Positions 1-6,609 of a DNA stretch of 56,560 nucleotides are shown here, piece by piece. The stretch is from a virus. The DNA lies in IMG/VR virus record IMGVR_UViG_3300035126_000207, positions 1 to 56,560 of that record; one strand, 5' to 3'. Every line of letters begins with the position of its first letter. Positions within the stretch are counted from its first letter, which is position 1. The notes beneath the pieces are model-generated. The model did no database searches and was not told where the DNA came from. It was given only the letters and a program-made list of their open reading frames with translations. The position numbers and the translations under genes are program-made.

Positions 1-127
1 GCTGCCTATACCGCAGTCGTGAACGCCGAGGCGGCGAAGGAGGTCAACGACAACCCGGATGACTTCTACGACGCCGCCGTTGCTGCGGCTGCCAAGGCGA
101 CTCGCGATGCGAACATCGTGGCCATCA
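1..127. repeat. Left copy of exact 127-bp end repeat (circular closure)
   Basis: These bases are identical to the last 127 bases of the window. The same reading frame continues across the join, so the two ends overlap and the genome is a 56,433-bp circle or circularly permuted linear molecule. The length 127 is a common maximum assembler k-mer, so I read this as an assembly overlap and not a packaged terminal repeat. Confidence 0.95.
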
Positions 128-171
128 AGGCTGCGGCTACGCATGACGAGCTGGATGCGCTGGGCCTGTAA
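1..171 (+). CDS. 3' part of 143-aa protein spanning the circle junction (possible tail-fibre assembly protein)
   Basis: This is the last 56 codons, ending in TAA at 169-171, of the gene that begins at 56173. Joined over the circle the protein has 143 residues. This C-terminal part is alanine-rich and helical (many AAKA and AAA runs). The stop is followed after three bases by the ATG of the RCC1 propeller gene, so the two genes are probably co-translated. I do not recognise the family firmly. Position just before a fibre-like gene, small size and an acidic helical C-terminus would suit a fibre assembly chaperone, but this is inference. Confidence 0.85.
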   Translation, partial: AAYTAVVNAEAAKEVNDNPDDFYDAAVAAAAKATRDANIVAIKAAATHDELDALGL

Positions 172-174
172 GTC

Positions 175-1383
175 ATGTCCGAGCGGTATCCCGGCGGCCT
201 GATCCGAAAGACACCCCCGACGATCACTCCCCCGGTTGCGGGGGAGGGTGGCAGTGCGTCCGGGGTCTGGACTCTGGCGGATGTCTTGGCGGGGGAAAAA
301 GCGGACATCTGGCCGAAGCCTGTGTTGCCAAGGGCGCTTTATGCTTGGGGTTCTGGAGCTTCCGGTCAGCTTGGTCAAAACAATGTTATCTCCGCATCCA
401 GCCCTGTCCAAATTGGCGCTCTCACGAACTGGTCACAAGTCTCGGCTGGGTCAAGCCACTCATTGTCCACAAAAACAGACGGCACTCTTTGGGCGTGGGG
501 CTCTGGCTCGCTTGGAAAACTTGGTGATGGATCTGCAATTAACCGATCCAGCCCTGTCCAAATTGGCGCTCTCACGAACTGGTCACAAGCCTCGGCTGGG
601 TCAAGCCACTCATTGTCCACAAAAACAGACGGCACTCTTTGGGCGTGGGGTTATGGTGGCAAGGGCCAACTCGGCGATGGAACTGTCATCAGCCGCTCCA
701 GCCCTGTTCAAGTTGGGAGCCTTACAAACTGGTCACAAGTGTCGGCAGGAAACTCTCATACTGCTTCCACGAAAAGTGATGGAACTTTGTGGGCTTGGGG
801 ATACAACAACAACGGCCAACTTGGTCAAAACAACGTAACATATCGCTCTAGCCCTGTTCAAATCGGAACACTCACAAACTGGCGTCAAGTTTCTGCGGGT
901 GAAAACTTCTGCGCTTCCATTAAAACAGACGGCACCCTATGGTCTTGGGGCAACAACGGCAGCGGTCGACTTGGCGATGGCACAGTCATCAACCGCTCTA
1001 GCCCTGTACAGGTTGGCGCTCTCACAAACTGGGCGCGAGTCTCGGTGGGATCAAATCATTCCTCGTCCATAAAAACCGACGGCACGCTTTGGGCGTGGGG
1101 TTCCAATAACGACGGCCAACTTGGTCAAAATAACACCACTAGCCGTTCTAGCCCTGTTCAGGTTGGCGCTTTGACAAACTGGGCGCAGGTTTCAGCCGCC
1201 ATTTTAGGCTTCATGGCTGTGAAAACAGATGGCACTCTATGGGGGTGTGGTCAAAACGGTAGTGGAGAGCTCGGTGATGCTACCACCGTTACAAAATCCA
1301 GCCCTGTCCAGATTGGAGCTTTGACCAACTGGTTTCAGGTTGCGGCAGGCAGCACCTCTACCCTCGCCATCACCAAAGGCTAA
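175..1383 (+). CDS. RCC1-repeat seven-bladed beta-propeller protein, copy A (putative receptor-binding protein)
   Basis: The 402 residues consist of about 54 N-terminal residues and then seven consecutive RCC1 units, six of exactly 50 residues and a last one of 48. Each unit runs LWAWG...GQLG...SSPVQ.GALTNW..VSAG...KTDGT. Seven units is the number needed to close an RCC1/RLD propeller. The N-terminal stretch contains GVWTLADVLAGEKADIWP, which resembles the short 'GxWTL..a....GxWP' segments at the start of many phage tail proteins and may dock it to the virion. RCC1 folds are best known in eukaryotic exchange factors, but bacterial secreted and phage versions exist. Role as a fibre or receptor-binding protein is inferred from late-gene position. 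Blades 1 and 2 carry a nearly identical 105-bp DNA segment. Confidence 0.9.
   Translation: MSERYPGGLIRKTPPTITPPVAGEGGSASGVWTLADVLAGEKADIWPKPVLPRALYAWGSGASGQLGQNNVISASSPVQIGALTNWSQVSAGSSHSLSTKTDGTLWAWGSGSLGKLGDGSAINRSSPVQIGALTNWSQASAGSSHSLSTKTDGTLWAWGYGGKGQLGDGTVISRSSPVQVGSLTNWSQVSAGNSHTASTKSDGTLWAWGYNNNGQLGQNNVTYRSSPVQIGTLTNWRQVSAGENFCASIKTDGTLWSWGNNGSGRLGDGTVINRSSPVQVGALTNWARVSVGSNHSSSIKTDGTLWAWGSNNDGQLGQNNTTSRSSPVQVGALTNWAQVSAAILGFMAVKTDGTLWGCGQNGSGELGDATTVTKSSPVQIGALTNWFQVAAGSTSTLAITKG
396..650. repeat. Tandem 150-bp RCC1 blade repeat with 104/105 identical bases
   Basis: Bases 396-500 and 546-650 match at 104 of 105 positions; the only difference is t at 440 against c at 590. The offset of 150 bp is exactly one 50-residue RCC1 blade. 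Other blades of this gene share the layout but differ at many bases, so this pair reflects a recent blade duplication or gene conversion. Confidence 0.95.
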
Positions 1384-1386
1384 CCC

Positions 1387-2079
1387 GTGAAATCCCTCAA
1401 CTACGGCTACGACCAGACGGTCACCAAGGCGTACATCATCCGGGTCAGGGGCCACGAGCCCTCCGAGGTCAAGGCAAAGAGAGCCGCCGAGAGCTGCGAT
1501 CTGGCTGGCATGCCGTGGGAATATTGGGACGCCTACGACGGCATCCAGAACCCGATCCAGCCGCCAGAACACCACGGCGGCGTCCCGGCCATGGTCAAGG
1601 TCACCGACCACTACATGACCCGAGGCGAGGTGGCCTGCGCGTTGAGCCACATCAGCCTCTGGCAGAAGTGCGTGTTGGAAGACCGCCCGCTCGTGATCCT
1701 TGAGCATGACGCCGTCATGGTGCAGCCCTACACGCAGCACGCCGTCTTCAACTCGATCTGCTATCTGGGCAGCAACGAGCAGGTAAACCAAGGCTGGGGT
1801 GTCATGCCAACGCCGCCGCACGCCAGCGAGGGGCCGAACTACCACTTCATCTGCCGGGCCCACGCCTATGCCGTCGATCCTGCCGTGGCCAAGAACATGC
1901 TGGCCCACGTCCTGAAGTACGGGATCAACGCCCCGCTTGATATTTTGCTGCGCGCCGACATTTTCCCCATTCACCAGATGGGCGTCTTCGCATATGACGT
2001 GAAAGACCAAGAGACGACGATCTTGGGCCGCCCGAAAGAGGGCAGGAGCACCCTTCGCAACGATAGGCTGGATACGTGA
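1387..2079 (+). CDS. Glycosyltransferase family 25 (LPS-type glycosyltransferase)
   Basis: A 230-residue protein with the GT25 pattern: an N-terminal YIIRVRG strand, then RGEVACALSHISLW (about residues 79-92) followed by LVILEHDAV (102-110). This matches the 'GCalSH...iLEDDv' core of LOS/LPS beta-galactosyltransferases, with H in place of the usual first D of the metal-binding pair. It should transfer a hexose from a nucleotide sugar to a lipooligosaccharide or protein acceptor in the cytoplasm. It begins 3 bp after the RCC1 gene and shares GTGA with the next gene, so it is the first gene of the sugar cluster. Acceptor unknown. Confidence 0.85.
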   Translation: MKSLNYGYDQTVTKAYIIRVRGHEPSEVKAKRAAESCDLAGMPWEYWDAYDGIQNPIQPPEHHGGVPAMVKVTDHYMTRGEVACALSHISLWQKCVLEDRPLVILEHDAVMVQPYTQHAVFNSICYLGSNEQVNQGWGVMPTPPHASEGPNYHFICRAHAYAVDPAVAKNMLAHVLKYGINAPLDILLRADIFPIHQMGVFAYDVKDQETTILGRPKEGRSTLRNDRLDT

Positions 2080-2648
2080 ACTTTTCTGTCGTCTTCCATG
2101 ACCACACCAAGGCGACCCTCTCACGCATCTTCAACGAAGTCCTGATCCCGAACACCGTCATTGAGATCGGCGTCTTTGAGGGCGAGACCACCTTCAACCT
2201 GACCAGCCTGCTCAGAGGTTCGGGGGTCTACCGCCACTACGCCATCGACCCGTTCGCGGCATCAGAGAACCTGACCGACACCACGGTGACATCGGCCCGC
2301 GATGTCTTCACCAGCTTCCTGCCCGAGTTCCCCGAAGTCGAACACCTCGACAAGCCCTCTCTGGACGGCCTGATTGAACTCAAACAGCGTGGAGTCGTGG
2401 CTGACCTGATCTACGTCGATGGCTCACACTTCGCCAAGGACGTCCTCCTTGATGCGGCTCTGGGGTTCGAACTCCTGCGCGTGGGCGGCGTCATGGTCTT
2501 CGACGACGCGGTCAGCTGGCGGTACGGCGAGAGCATCCACGACAGCCCGAAGCAGGCCGTTGATGCCTTCATCGCCTGCAACTGGAACCGCTTGAAGGTT
2601 CTGGAGACGCCCGGCGGCTATCAAGTGGCGATCCAGCGCACATGCTAG
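2076..2648 (+). CDS. Class I SAM-dependent methyltransferase (Methyltransf_24 type)
   Basis: A 190-residue protein starting at GTG 2076, overlapping the previous stop by 4 bp. It shows the SAM-binding motif [10 protein letters not shown] (residues 30-39), an acidic AIDPF segment near 56-60, YVDGSH at 113-118 and [12 protein letters not shown] around 133-144. These are the marks of the Methyltransf_24 group often found in glycan and antibiotic loci. Inside this cluster it probably methylates a sugar or another glycan component, but the substrate cannot be read from sequence. It overlaps the adenylyltransferase start by 7 bp. Confidence 0.85.
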   Translation: MNFSVVFHDHTKATLSRIFNEVLIPNTVIEIGVFEGETTFNLTSLLRGSGVYRHYAIDPFAASENLTDTTVTSARDVFTSFLPEFPEVEHLDKPSLDGLIELKQRGVVADLIYVDGSHFAKDVLLDAALGFELLRVGGVMVFDDAVSWRYGESIHDSPKQAVDAFIACNWNRLKVLETPGGYQVAIQRTC

Positions 2649-3157
2649 TCTTCACCAACGGCTGCTTTGACATCCTGCACGTCGGCCACATCCGATACCT
2701 GCAGGCGTCGAAAGCACTCGGTACGAGGCTGGTCGTCGGCCTGAACTCTGACGCATCCGTCCGGCGGATCAAGGGGCAGGATCGTCCCATCAATTCCCAA
2801 GAGGATCGGGCCGAGGTTCTGCGGGCGCTGGCCTGCGTCGACGAGGTCGTGATCTTCGACGAGGATACCCCATACGAGCTGATCAAAAGCCTGCATCCTG
2901 ACGTCATCACTAAAGGCGGTGACTATAGCGCAAATAATATTGTCGGAAGAGACTTGGCAAAGGTCGTCGTAATCCCTTACGTTGCCGACAAATCAACGAC
3001 AGGGATTATTGAACATGCGCGTCGAAAAGGGTTGGGGACACGAGGAGATTTTTGCCTCGACGGAGACCTACTGTGGGAAACTTCTCTGCTTCGAGCCGGG
3101 GAGGAAGTTCTCGATGCACTTTCATCGGGACAAGGACGAAACGTGGTACGTCCTTGA
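2642..3157 (+). CDS. hldE (C-terminal domain): D-glycero-beta-D-manno-heptose 1-phosphate adenylyltransferase (HldE C-terminal domain type)
   Basis: This follows the C-terminal half of HldE (RfaE2) throughout: [11 protein letters not shown] with the nucleotidyltransferase HxGH at residues 13-16, [30 protein letters not shown] at 91-95, VGRDL, and the closing STTGII at 118-122. The family transfers AMP from ATP to heptose 1-phosphate, giving ADP-heptose. Family members normally stop a few residues after STTxII. Here the frame stays open for about 41 more residues (to 171) and overlaps the cupin gene by 143 bp, so the ancestral stop appears lost. The extension reads like out-of-frame cupin sequence, not a domain. 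Confidence 0.9.
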   Translation: MLVFTNGCFDILHVGHIRYLQASKALGTRLVVGLNSDASVRRIKGQDRPINSQEDRAEVLRALACVDEVVIFDEDTPYELIKSLHPDVITKGGDYSANNIVGRDLAKVVVIPYVADKSTTGIIEHARRKGLGTRGDFCLDGDLLWETSLLRAGEEVLDALSSGQGRNVVRP

Positions 3158-3362
3158 GGGCGTCTTCAAACTCACGACCATAGACACCAAGACCGCGACG
3201 CCGCACTCTCAGTATCTCCGCAAGGGCGATGTCTGGCGCAATACGCCCCTCCTGCCTCACCAACTGCAGTGCGTCACTGGCCCCGGCGTCATCATTGAAG
3301 TCTCAGGCCGTGACACCGTCGAGGACAACTTCCGCGTCCTGCCGGGAGACAGTCAGGCATGA
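3015..3362 (+). CDS. Cupin-domain protein (mannose-6-phosphate isomerase type II-like)
   Basis: A 115-residue single cupin domain. I chose ATG 3015 because homology begins there with the segment [11 protein letters not shown]. Metal-ligand histidines fall in [16 protein letters not shown] (motif 1) and PHQL (motif 2). Small stand-alone cupins of this kind are regular members of LPS and capsule heptose clusters and are usually taken as sugar-phosphate isomerases or epimerases. It overlaps the 3' extension of the adenylyltransferase by 143 bp and the kinase start by 4 bp (ATGA). Precise reaction not assignable. Confidence 0.85.
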   Translation: MRVEKGWGHEEIFASTETYCGKLLCFEPGRKFSMHFHRDKDETWYVLEGVFKLTTIDTKTATPHSQYLRKGDVWRNTPLLPHQLQCVTGPGVIIEVSGRDTVEDNFRVLPGDSQA

Positions 3363-4075
3363 AAATCCTCGTGATCGGCGACGTCTGCGAGGACATTTAC
3401 GTCTACGGGACGACGGAGCGGAAGAACCCCGAGGCGGCGGCCACTCTCCTGCGGCAGACCCACACGCGCCGATCACCCGGCATGGCGGCCAACGTGGCCG
3501 AGAACCTTCGCGCCTTCTGCGACGTCACCGTTCACTTCCCGTCTGAGCCATATTCCAAGAAGACGCGCTTCTATGCCGAAGATGGGGTGACCCAGCTCAT
3601 GCGCGTGGATCAGGACACTCAGAGCCAGCCCTACAAGGTCAACACGCCTGAGTTCTATTCGAAGTTCGACGCCATCGTCGTGTCGGACTACAGCAAGGGC
3701 TTCATCACCCAAGACAACCTCTTGGCCCTCATCAACGCCTACCGTGGCCCGATCTTCGTTGACACCAAGAAAACGCATTTGAAGCCGCTCTCTGGCCCGA
3801 TCTTCAAGATCAACAGCGTCGAGCATGACAAGCTGAAAAGTGAGCCGGACGATCTGATCGTGACGTGCGGCGCTGGCGGCTGCTGGTACAGGGGCGAGAA
3901 CTTCCCGGCACCCAAGGTTGACGTGGTGGACGTCTGCGGCGCCGGAGACACCTTCCTTGCCGCGCTGGCCTACCACTACACCAAGTGGGGCGACATGCGC
4001 TCAGCCCTTGAGGCTGCCAACCACTACGCCGCACAGGCATGCACGCAGCCGGGTGTCTATGCGATACGTAATTGA
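3359..4075 (+). CDS. hldE (N-terminal domain): PfkB-family heptose 7-phosphate kinase (HldE N-terminal domain type)
   Basis: A 238-residue ribokinase/PfkB protein with GDVCEDIYVYG at the N-terminus, GMAANVAENL (41-50), KTRFYAEDGVTQLMRVDQD (68-86), VVSDYSKG (107-114), VDTKK (134-138) and the catalytic CGAGDTF (193-199). Each segment lines up with HldE-N (GAANVA, KTR...QLIRLD, SDYGKG, VDPKG, GAGDT). HldE-N phosphorylates C1 of heptose 7-phosphate. The protein is about 70 residues shorter than the usual domain, mainly between the N-terminal strand and GAANVA and in the distal loops, but active-site elements remain. In this phage kinase and adenylyltransferase are separate genes with the cupin between them. 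Confidence 0.85.
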   Translation: MKILVIGDVCEDIYVYGTTERKNPEAAATLLRQTHTRRSPGMAANVAENLRAFCDVTVHFPSEPYSKKTRFYAEDGVTQLMRVDQDTQSQPYKVNTPEFYSKFDAIVVSDYSKGFITQDNLLALINAYRGPIFVDTKKTHLKPLSGPIFKINSVEHDKLKSEPDDLIVTCGAGGCWYRGENFPAPKVDVVDVCGAGDTFLAALAYHYTKWGDMRSALEAANHYAAQACTQPGVYAIRN

Positions 4076-4340
4076 CATCGACGGGACGATTTGCACCCAG
4101 ACGGCAAGCTCCTACCCGGACGCTGAGCCCTACGCTGACCGGATTTCGAAGGTCAACGCGCTCTACGATCAGGGCTGCGAGATCGTCTACTGGACGGCCC
4201 GAGGCATGTCATCTGGCACCGACTGGTCGGAACTGACGAAGAGGCAGCTGGATCAGTGGGGCTGCAAATACCATCACCTGTGGATGGGAAAGCCTTCGTA
4301 CGATGTATGGGTGGATGATAAGGCACAATGGCTATTCTAG
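4059..4340 (+). CDS. Minimal HAD-family phosphatase (possible GmhB role)
   Basis: Only 93 residues, beginning at ATG 4059 (RYVIDIDGTIC), yet it holds all four HAD motifs: nucleophile D6 and acid D8 in DIDGT, T46 in YWTARG, K78 in MGKPS and D86-D87 in WVDDKA. There is no cap domain. Similar short HAD proteins occur in capsule and LPS loci. Its place between a heptose kinase and HldD suggests removal of the C7 phosphate from heptose 1,7-bisphosphate, the GmhB step, although GmhB proper is about 190 residues with zinc-binding cysteines that are absent here. It overlaps the kinase by 17 bp. Confidence 0.8.
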   Translation: MRYVIDIDGTICTQTASSYPDAEPYADRISKVNALYDQGCEIVYWTARGMSSGTDWSELTKRQLDQWGCKYHHLWMGKPSYDVWVDDKAQWLF

Positions 4341-4756
4341 GCTTCACCGCGTCGGCCTTCGACCTGATCCACGCCGGGCATATCTCAATGCTGGAGGAGG
4401 CTGCGTCGCTGTGCGACACGCTGATCTGCGGCCTGCACGTTGACCCGAGCACCGAGCGGGTTGAGAAGTCAAAGCCCGTGCAGCCCCTGTCTGAGCGGTA
4501 TATCCAACTCTCGGCCATCAAGTACGTTGGCAGGATCATCCCGTACCAGACCGAGGAGGAGCTGCTCCAGATCATCGCCTTGGTGCGGCCCAAAATTCGG
4601 TTCTTGGGCGAGGAGTATCGGGACAAGGCCTTCACGGGACGGGAACTCTGTGAGAGCCTCGGCGTCCACATCCACTACAACAGCCGGAGGCATGGCCTGT
4701 CTTCGACCCTGCAGCGCGCGAGGCTGGCACATGCCTATCCTGATCACCGGACATAG
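4328..4756 (+). CDS. Cytidylyltransferase-like nucleotidyltransferase (TagD/GCT type)
   Basis: A 142-residue protein with FDLIHAGHI (HAGH at 15-18), RYIQLSAIKYV, GEEYRDK and a terminal HGLSST motif typical of glycerol-3-phosphate or sugar-phosphate cytidylyltransferases. It is clearly distinct from the HldE-type adenylyltransferase 1.7 kb upstream, so the cluster has two nucleotide-transfer enzymes. It could activate a second sugar or polyol phosphate with CTP or ATP. It overlaps the HAD gene by 13 bp and the epimerase by 26 bp; translation is probably coupled. Confidence 0.82.
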   Translation: MAILGFTASAFDLIHAGHISMLEEAASLCDTLICGLHVDPSTERVEKSKPVQPLSERYIQLSAIKYVGRIIPYQTEEELLQIIALVRPKIRFLGEEYRDKAFTGRELCESLGVHIHYNSRRHGLSSTLQRARLAHAYPDHRT

Positions 4757-5492
4757 GGGCTTCATCGGCCAGAATATGATGGACGCGCTGCCGGGTTCCG
4801 TGGGCCACGAGTGGGGCGACGGCGAGCCTAACCTTGACGGTATCGACAGGGTTATCCACCTCGGCGCCATCAGCAGCACGGCATGCCGGGATTGGGATGC
4901 GCTCTTGCAGCAGAACGTCATCTCTTCCGTGCGCCTTATCACGGCCTGCGATGAGCGTGGCATCCCCATCCAGATCGCCTCGTCGGCTGCCGTCTATGGC
5001 CCCGACAACACCACCTTCGTTGAGACCGACAAGCCGCAGCCACTGAACCCTTACGCGCTGTCTAAGTTCATCGTGGAGAAATACGTTGAGCGTCATAACT
5101 GGTCGGTTCCTGTCCAGTTGTTCCGCTACTTCAACGTCTATGGACCGCACGAGGATCACAAGGATCAGCCATCGCCGCACAGTCTCTTCCGGCGGCAGGC
5201 TGCTGACGGTGTGATCAAGGTGTTTGAGGGCAGCGAGAATTTTCGGCGCGACTTCGTCCCGGTCGAAACCGTTATCGACATTCACAAGCGCTTCTTTGAC
5301 CTACCCGTCTTGGGCGTGTACAATGTCGGAACTGGAACTGCGGTGTCGTTTATGGATGTGGCTCGGCAGGTTGCCTCTGAGACTGGCGCGGAGATTCAAG
5401 AAATCCCCATGCCAAAGCACTTGCAGCGGAATTACCAGTCTTACACGCAGGCTGATATGACCAAAACAAACAACGCACTGAGAGGAGTTTGA
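4731..5492 (+). CDS. hldD: ADP-L-glycero-D-manno-heptose 6-epimerase-like SDR (HldD)
   Basis: A 253-residue extended SDR. NAD(P) is bound by GHRGFIG (7-13). Catalytic elements are ASSAAVYG (83-90) and Y108xxxK112. The middle and C-terminal parts follow HldD specifically: LGAISST (GACSST in HldD), PLNPYALSKF, FRYFNVYGPHEDHK, FEGSENFRRDFV, VYNVGTGTAVSF, and the terminal NYQSYTQADMTK. HldD inverts C6 of ADP-D,D-heptose to the L,D form used in LPS inner core. The protein is about 55 residues shorter than bacterial HldD, chiefly at the N-terminal half. I start at ATG 4731 because homology begins at PILITG; the frame is open further upstream without similarity. It ends the sugar cluster, 4 bp before lysozyme. 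Confidence 0.88.
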   Translation: MPILITGHRGFIGQNMMDALPGSVGHEWGDGEPNLDGIDRVIHLGAISSTACRDWDALLQQNVISSVRLITACDERGIPIQIASSAAVYGPDNTTFVETDKPQPLNPYALSKFIVEKYVERHNWSVPVQLFRYFNVYGPHEDHKDQPSPHSLFRRQAADGVIKVFEGSENFRRDFVPVETVIDIHKRFFDLPVLGVYNVGTGTAVSFMDVARQVASETGAEIQEIPMPKHLQRNYQSYTQADMTKTNNALRGV

Positions 5493-5496
5493 GAAG

Positions 5497-6162
5497 ATGA
5501 AAGTCAATCAGGCGACCATCAATTTGGTCAAGGAGTTTGAGGGCTTCCGAGCGAAGGCTTACAAATGCCCGGCTGGGGTGTGGACGATCGGCTACGGCAC
5601 GACTGCCAGCGCGGGCGTTGGCATTACGCCGGTTGAGGGCATGACGATCAGCAAAGAGGATGCTGAGAAATACCTCGACCAAAGCATAAAGAAGTTTGCG
5701 GAAAAGATTGCGCCGCTGATCACCGCTCCCATCAACGAGAACGAGTTTGGCGCGTTCGTCTCGCTGGCCTACAACATCGGACCCGGCGCATTCAAAAAGT
5801 CTTCGGCCCTGCGTCACTTCAATGCAGGCGACAAGGCCAAGGCGGCGGATGCCATGCTCCTTTGGAACAAGGCTGGCGGCAAGGTTCTCAATGGCTTGAA
5901 GCGCCGCCGTGAGGCTGAGCGGATGCTGTTTCTGACGCCCGTTGGCATCAAGTCCAAGGGGCGCAGCAGCCCGGTGCAGTCAACCACCGTGCAGGCTTCT
6001 GCCGTGCAGATCGCGTCTGGCGCTGGCGCTGGCATCGCTGCCGTTGGGTCTCTTGATGGCAACGCCCAGATCGTCGCGCTGGTGTTCGCGGGCATCGTGA
6101 TCGTGGCCGCCGCTTGGGTCATGCGGGAGCGGCTGAAGAAGTGGGCGGAGGGCATCCGTTGA
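5497..6162 (+). CDS. GH24 lysozyme (endolysin) with C-terminal membrane segment
   Basis: A 221-residue phage lysozyme. The catalytic spacing E-8-(D/C)-5-T is met by E15, C24 and T30 in FEGFRAKAYKCPAGVWT, followed by GYG. NEFGAFVSLAYNIG and the RRREAERMLF end are typical of GH24. After about residue 150 comes a linker and then a hydrophobic helix near 192-210 followed by basic residues, so the enzyme carries a C-terminal membrane anchor. This could couple pinholin or membrane-delivery behaviour to peptidoglycan cleavage. It follows the sugar cluster and precedes overlapping spanin genes, making a complete lysis cassette except for an obvious holin. Confidence 0.92.
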   Translation: MKVNQATINLVKEFEGFRAKAYKCPAGVWTIGYGTTASAGVGITPVEGMTISKEDAEKYLDQSIKKFAEKIAPLITAPINENEFGAFVSLAYNIGPGAFKKSSALRHFNAGDKAKAADAMLLWNKAGGKVLNGLKRRREAERMLFLTPVGIKSKGRSSPVQSTTVQASAVQIASGAGAGIAAVGSLDGNAQIVALVFAGIVIVAAAWVMRERLKKWAEGIR

Positions 6163-6389
6163 TCTTCGCACGCCTCAAAATGTACGCCATCGGCGTGGGG
6201 ATTTTCATCTCCGCGCTGGTGGCCAGTTATTTCAGCGGCAGAAAGTCAGCGCAGGCTGACGCCAAGCAAGAGGAGCTTGAGGGCTATGTTGAAACGAGAA
6301 AGCGCATGGATGACGTTGGTCGCATGTCTGATGCTGACATTGCCCGTGACTGGCTGCGTGAGCGCGGCAAGCGAAATGGCGATATGTGA
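6159..6389 (+). CDS. Putative i-spanin (Rz-like inner-membrane subunit)
   Basis: About 76 residues from a TTG at 6159 that overlaps the lysozyme stop (TTGA); an ATG at 6180 is the alternative start. One N-terminal transmembrane helix (MYAIGVGIFISALVASYF) is followed by a charged, helical periplasmic part (KQEELEGYVETRKRMDDVG). The small lipoprotein gene lies nested inside its 3' half in another frame, the classic Rz/Rz1 arrangement. Spanins fuse inner and outer membranes in the last step of Gram-negative lysis. Family similarity is weak, so the call rests on topology and context. Confidence 0.7.
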   Translation: MIFARLKMYAIGVGIFISALVASYFSGRKSAQADAKQEELEGYVETRKRMDDVGRMSDADIARDWLRERGKRNGDM

Positions 6390-6504
6390 TGGCACAGAGG
6401 CTGCAAGGACGGACCACGCGGCGGCACTGGCTCACGATGGCGGGCTTCTATCGGTTGTCACGGGCGCGCATCTAATCCAATTGATCGACGCGGGCTGCCG
6501 TTAA
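6286..6504 (+). CDS. Putative o-spanin lipoprotein (Rz1-like)
   Basis: A 72-residue product from ATG 6286, embedded in and extending beyond the i-spanin gene in another frame. The N-terminus is a basic, hydrophobic signal peptide ending in a lipobox LPVTGC, so the mature protein would be lipidated at the cysteine. Overlap with a membrane-anchored helical protein right after lysozyme makes an outer-membrane spanin subunit likely. The mature part is not proline-rich as in lambda Rz1. Confidence 0.65.
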   Translation: MLKRESAWMTLVACLMLTLPVTGCVSAASEMAICDGTEAARTDHAAALAHDGGLLSVVTGAHLIQLIDAGCR

Positions 6505-6525
6505 TCCGGGGCGCGCTAAATTGGG

Positions 6526-6555
6526 TTGCCTCTCACTGCCTTTCAAGGCTATAAT
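6526..6555 (+). promoter_or_regulatory. Sigma70-like promoter before the tail gene block
   Basis: TTGCCT (6526-6531), an 18-bp spacer and a perfect TATAAT (6550-6555) lie in the 105-bp gap between the o-spanin and the tail adaptor gene. The stretch CTATAATTCACC recurs with few changes at 47467. A ribosome binding site (ccggagt) follows before ATG 6610. Confidence 0.65.
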
Positions 6556-6609
6556 TCACCGCACGGGCGCATGCTGCAACAGCCAGCGGAAACTAAATCC
6601 GGAGTCCGC

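Noticed and set aside
236-838. Alternative 200-codon frame inside the first propeller gene
   Set aside because: It is a shadow created by the repeated blades; it repeats in step with them and has no independent start site or protein-like composition.
175-1383. Eukaryotic contamination because of RCC1 repeats
   Set aside because: The genes are intron-free, closely packed between clear phage genes on both sides, and share their blade consensus with the two other copies in the same contig.
1237-2124. 295-codon antisense frame over GT25
   Set aside because: Shadow in GC-rich DNA opposite a gene with clear family motifs.
4440-4730. N-terminal extension of the HldD-like epimerase
   Set aside because: The extra 97 codons are Ser/Arg-rich out-of-frame sequence of the preceding nucleotidyltransferase; homology begins at ATG 4731.
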